From an uncultured Arcobacter sp. (GTDB lineage: Bacteria; Campylobacterota; Campylobacteria; Campylobacterales; Arcobacteraceae), in assembly GCA_913054415.1 (NCBI GenBank), contig CAJXII010000108.1, forward strand, positions 1 to 5,017: a stretch of DNA of 5,017 nt. Direction: 5' to 3'. The translations under genes and the position numbers were made by a program. The notes beneath the pieces were generated by a model that was not told the DNA's origin, searched no databases, and saw only the letters and a list, made by a program, of their open reading frames with translations. Shown in pieces: positions 4,957-5,017 of this stretch (its first letter is position 1; every line of letters starts with the position of its first letter).

Positions 4957-5017
4957 ATTCTTATATAAACCCTAATAAATCCATACCCAATTAGACAACA
5001 AGCCAAATTACTCTATA

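Noticed and set aside
4957..5017. The start of another gene or a divergent promoter at the right edge
   Set aside because: Neither strand shows a start codon with a ribosome-binding site and an open frame, or a clear plus-strand promoter. The stretch is left unassigned.
1..5017. CRISPR arrays, tRNA or rRNA genes, insertion sequences, attachment sites
   Set aside because: No regularly spaced repeats, cloverleaf-like sequences, rRNA-like blocks, transposase or integrase genes were found on either strand by reading.

Overview
The window is a strongly A+T-rich stretch from a bacterium, most likely a member of the Campylobacterota (epsilonproteobacteria), with the Arcobacter/Sulfurimonas-like groups the best guess. 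This rests on the A/T-ending codon use, the compact three-gene molybdoenzyme operon of polysulfide/thiosulfate reductase type, and the character of the two small-region proteins. The genus is an inference from recognition, not from a search.

Left part (1-329): the first 67 codons of a minus-strand gene run off the left edge. They resemble the N-terminus of a family-4-like (Fe-S) uracil-DNA glycosylase. A 128-bp divergent intergenic region separates it from a plus-strand gene. That region holds a very good sigma70 promoter for the plus strand, an extended -10 promoter for the minus strand, and a perfect 8-3-8 palindrome, TGTTCCAA-TAT-TTGGAACA. A third copy of the half-site lies inside the plus-strand promoter spacer.

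Middle left (330-683): the plus-strand gene encodes a 70-residue protein with a helix-turn-helix (HTH) followed by a leucine-rich coiled coil, so it is probably a small DNA-binding regulator. Eight bases after its stop codon comes an 83-nt, nearly fully paired hairpin (36 pairs, 2-nt bulge, 9-nt loop), immediately followed by a strong intrinsic terminator. The terminator has A and T tracts on both sides and so also serves the minus-strand operon that converges on it. The hairpin's four wobble pairs are G.U only in plus-strand RNA, which suggests that the plus-strand transcript is the structured molecule.

Right part (684-4856, minus strand): a tightly spaced three-gene operon is read from right to left. 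It encodes a Tat-exported molybdopterin catalytic subunit (PsrA/PhsA type, 798 aa), a 16-cysteine four-cluster ferredoxin-like subunit (PsrB type, 187 aa) and a long NrfD-family quinol-interacting membrane subunit (398 aa). Together they should form a periplasm-facing, membrane-bound complex that passes electrons between the quinone pool, the Fe-S subunit and the Mo centre. The likely substrate is a sulfur compound (polysulfide, thiosulfate, tetrathionate or sulfur), but it cannot be settled from sequence alone. The final 161 bases (4857-5017) are non-coding and carry the operon's ribosome-binding site, a probable extended -10 promoter and two small palindromes.

The operon itself is a recognisable respiratory module. 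The parts most worth following up are the small regulator with its operator cluster and the long hairpin in its 3' region. No tRNA, rRNA, CRISPR array, insertion sequence or integrase was seen.
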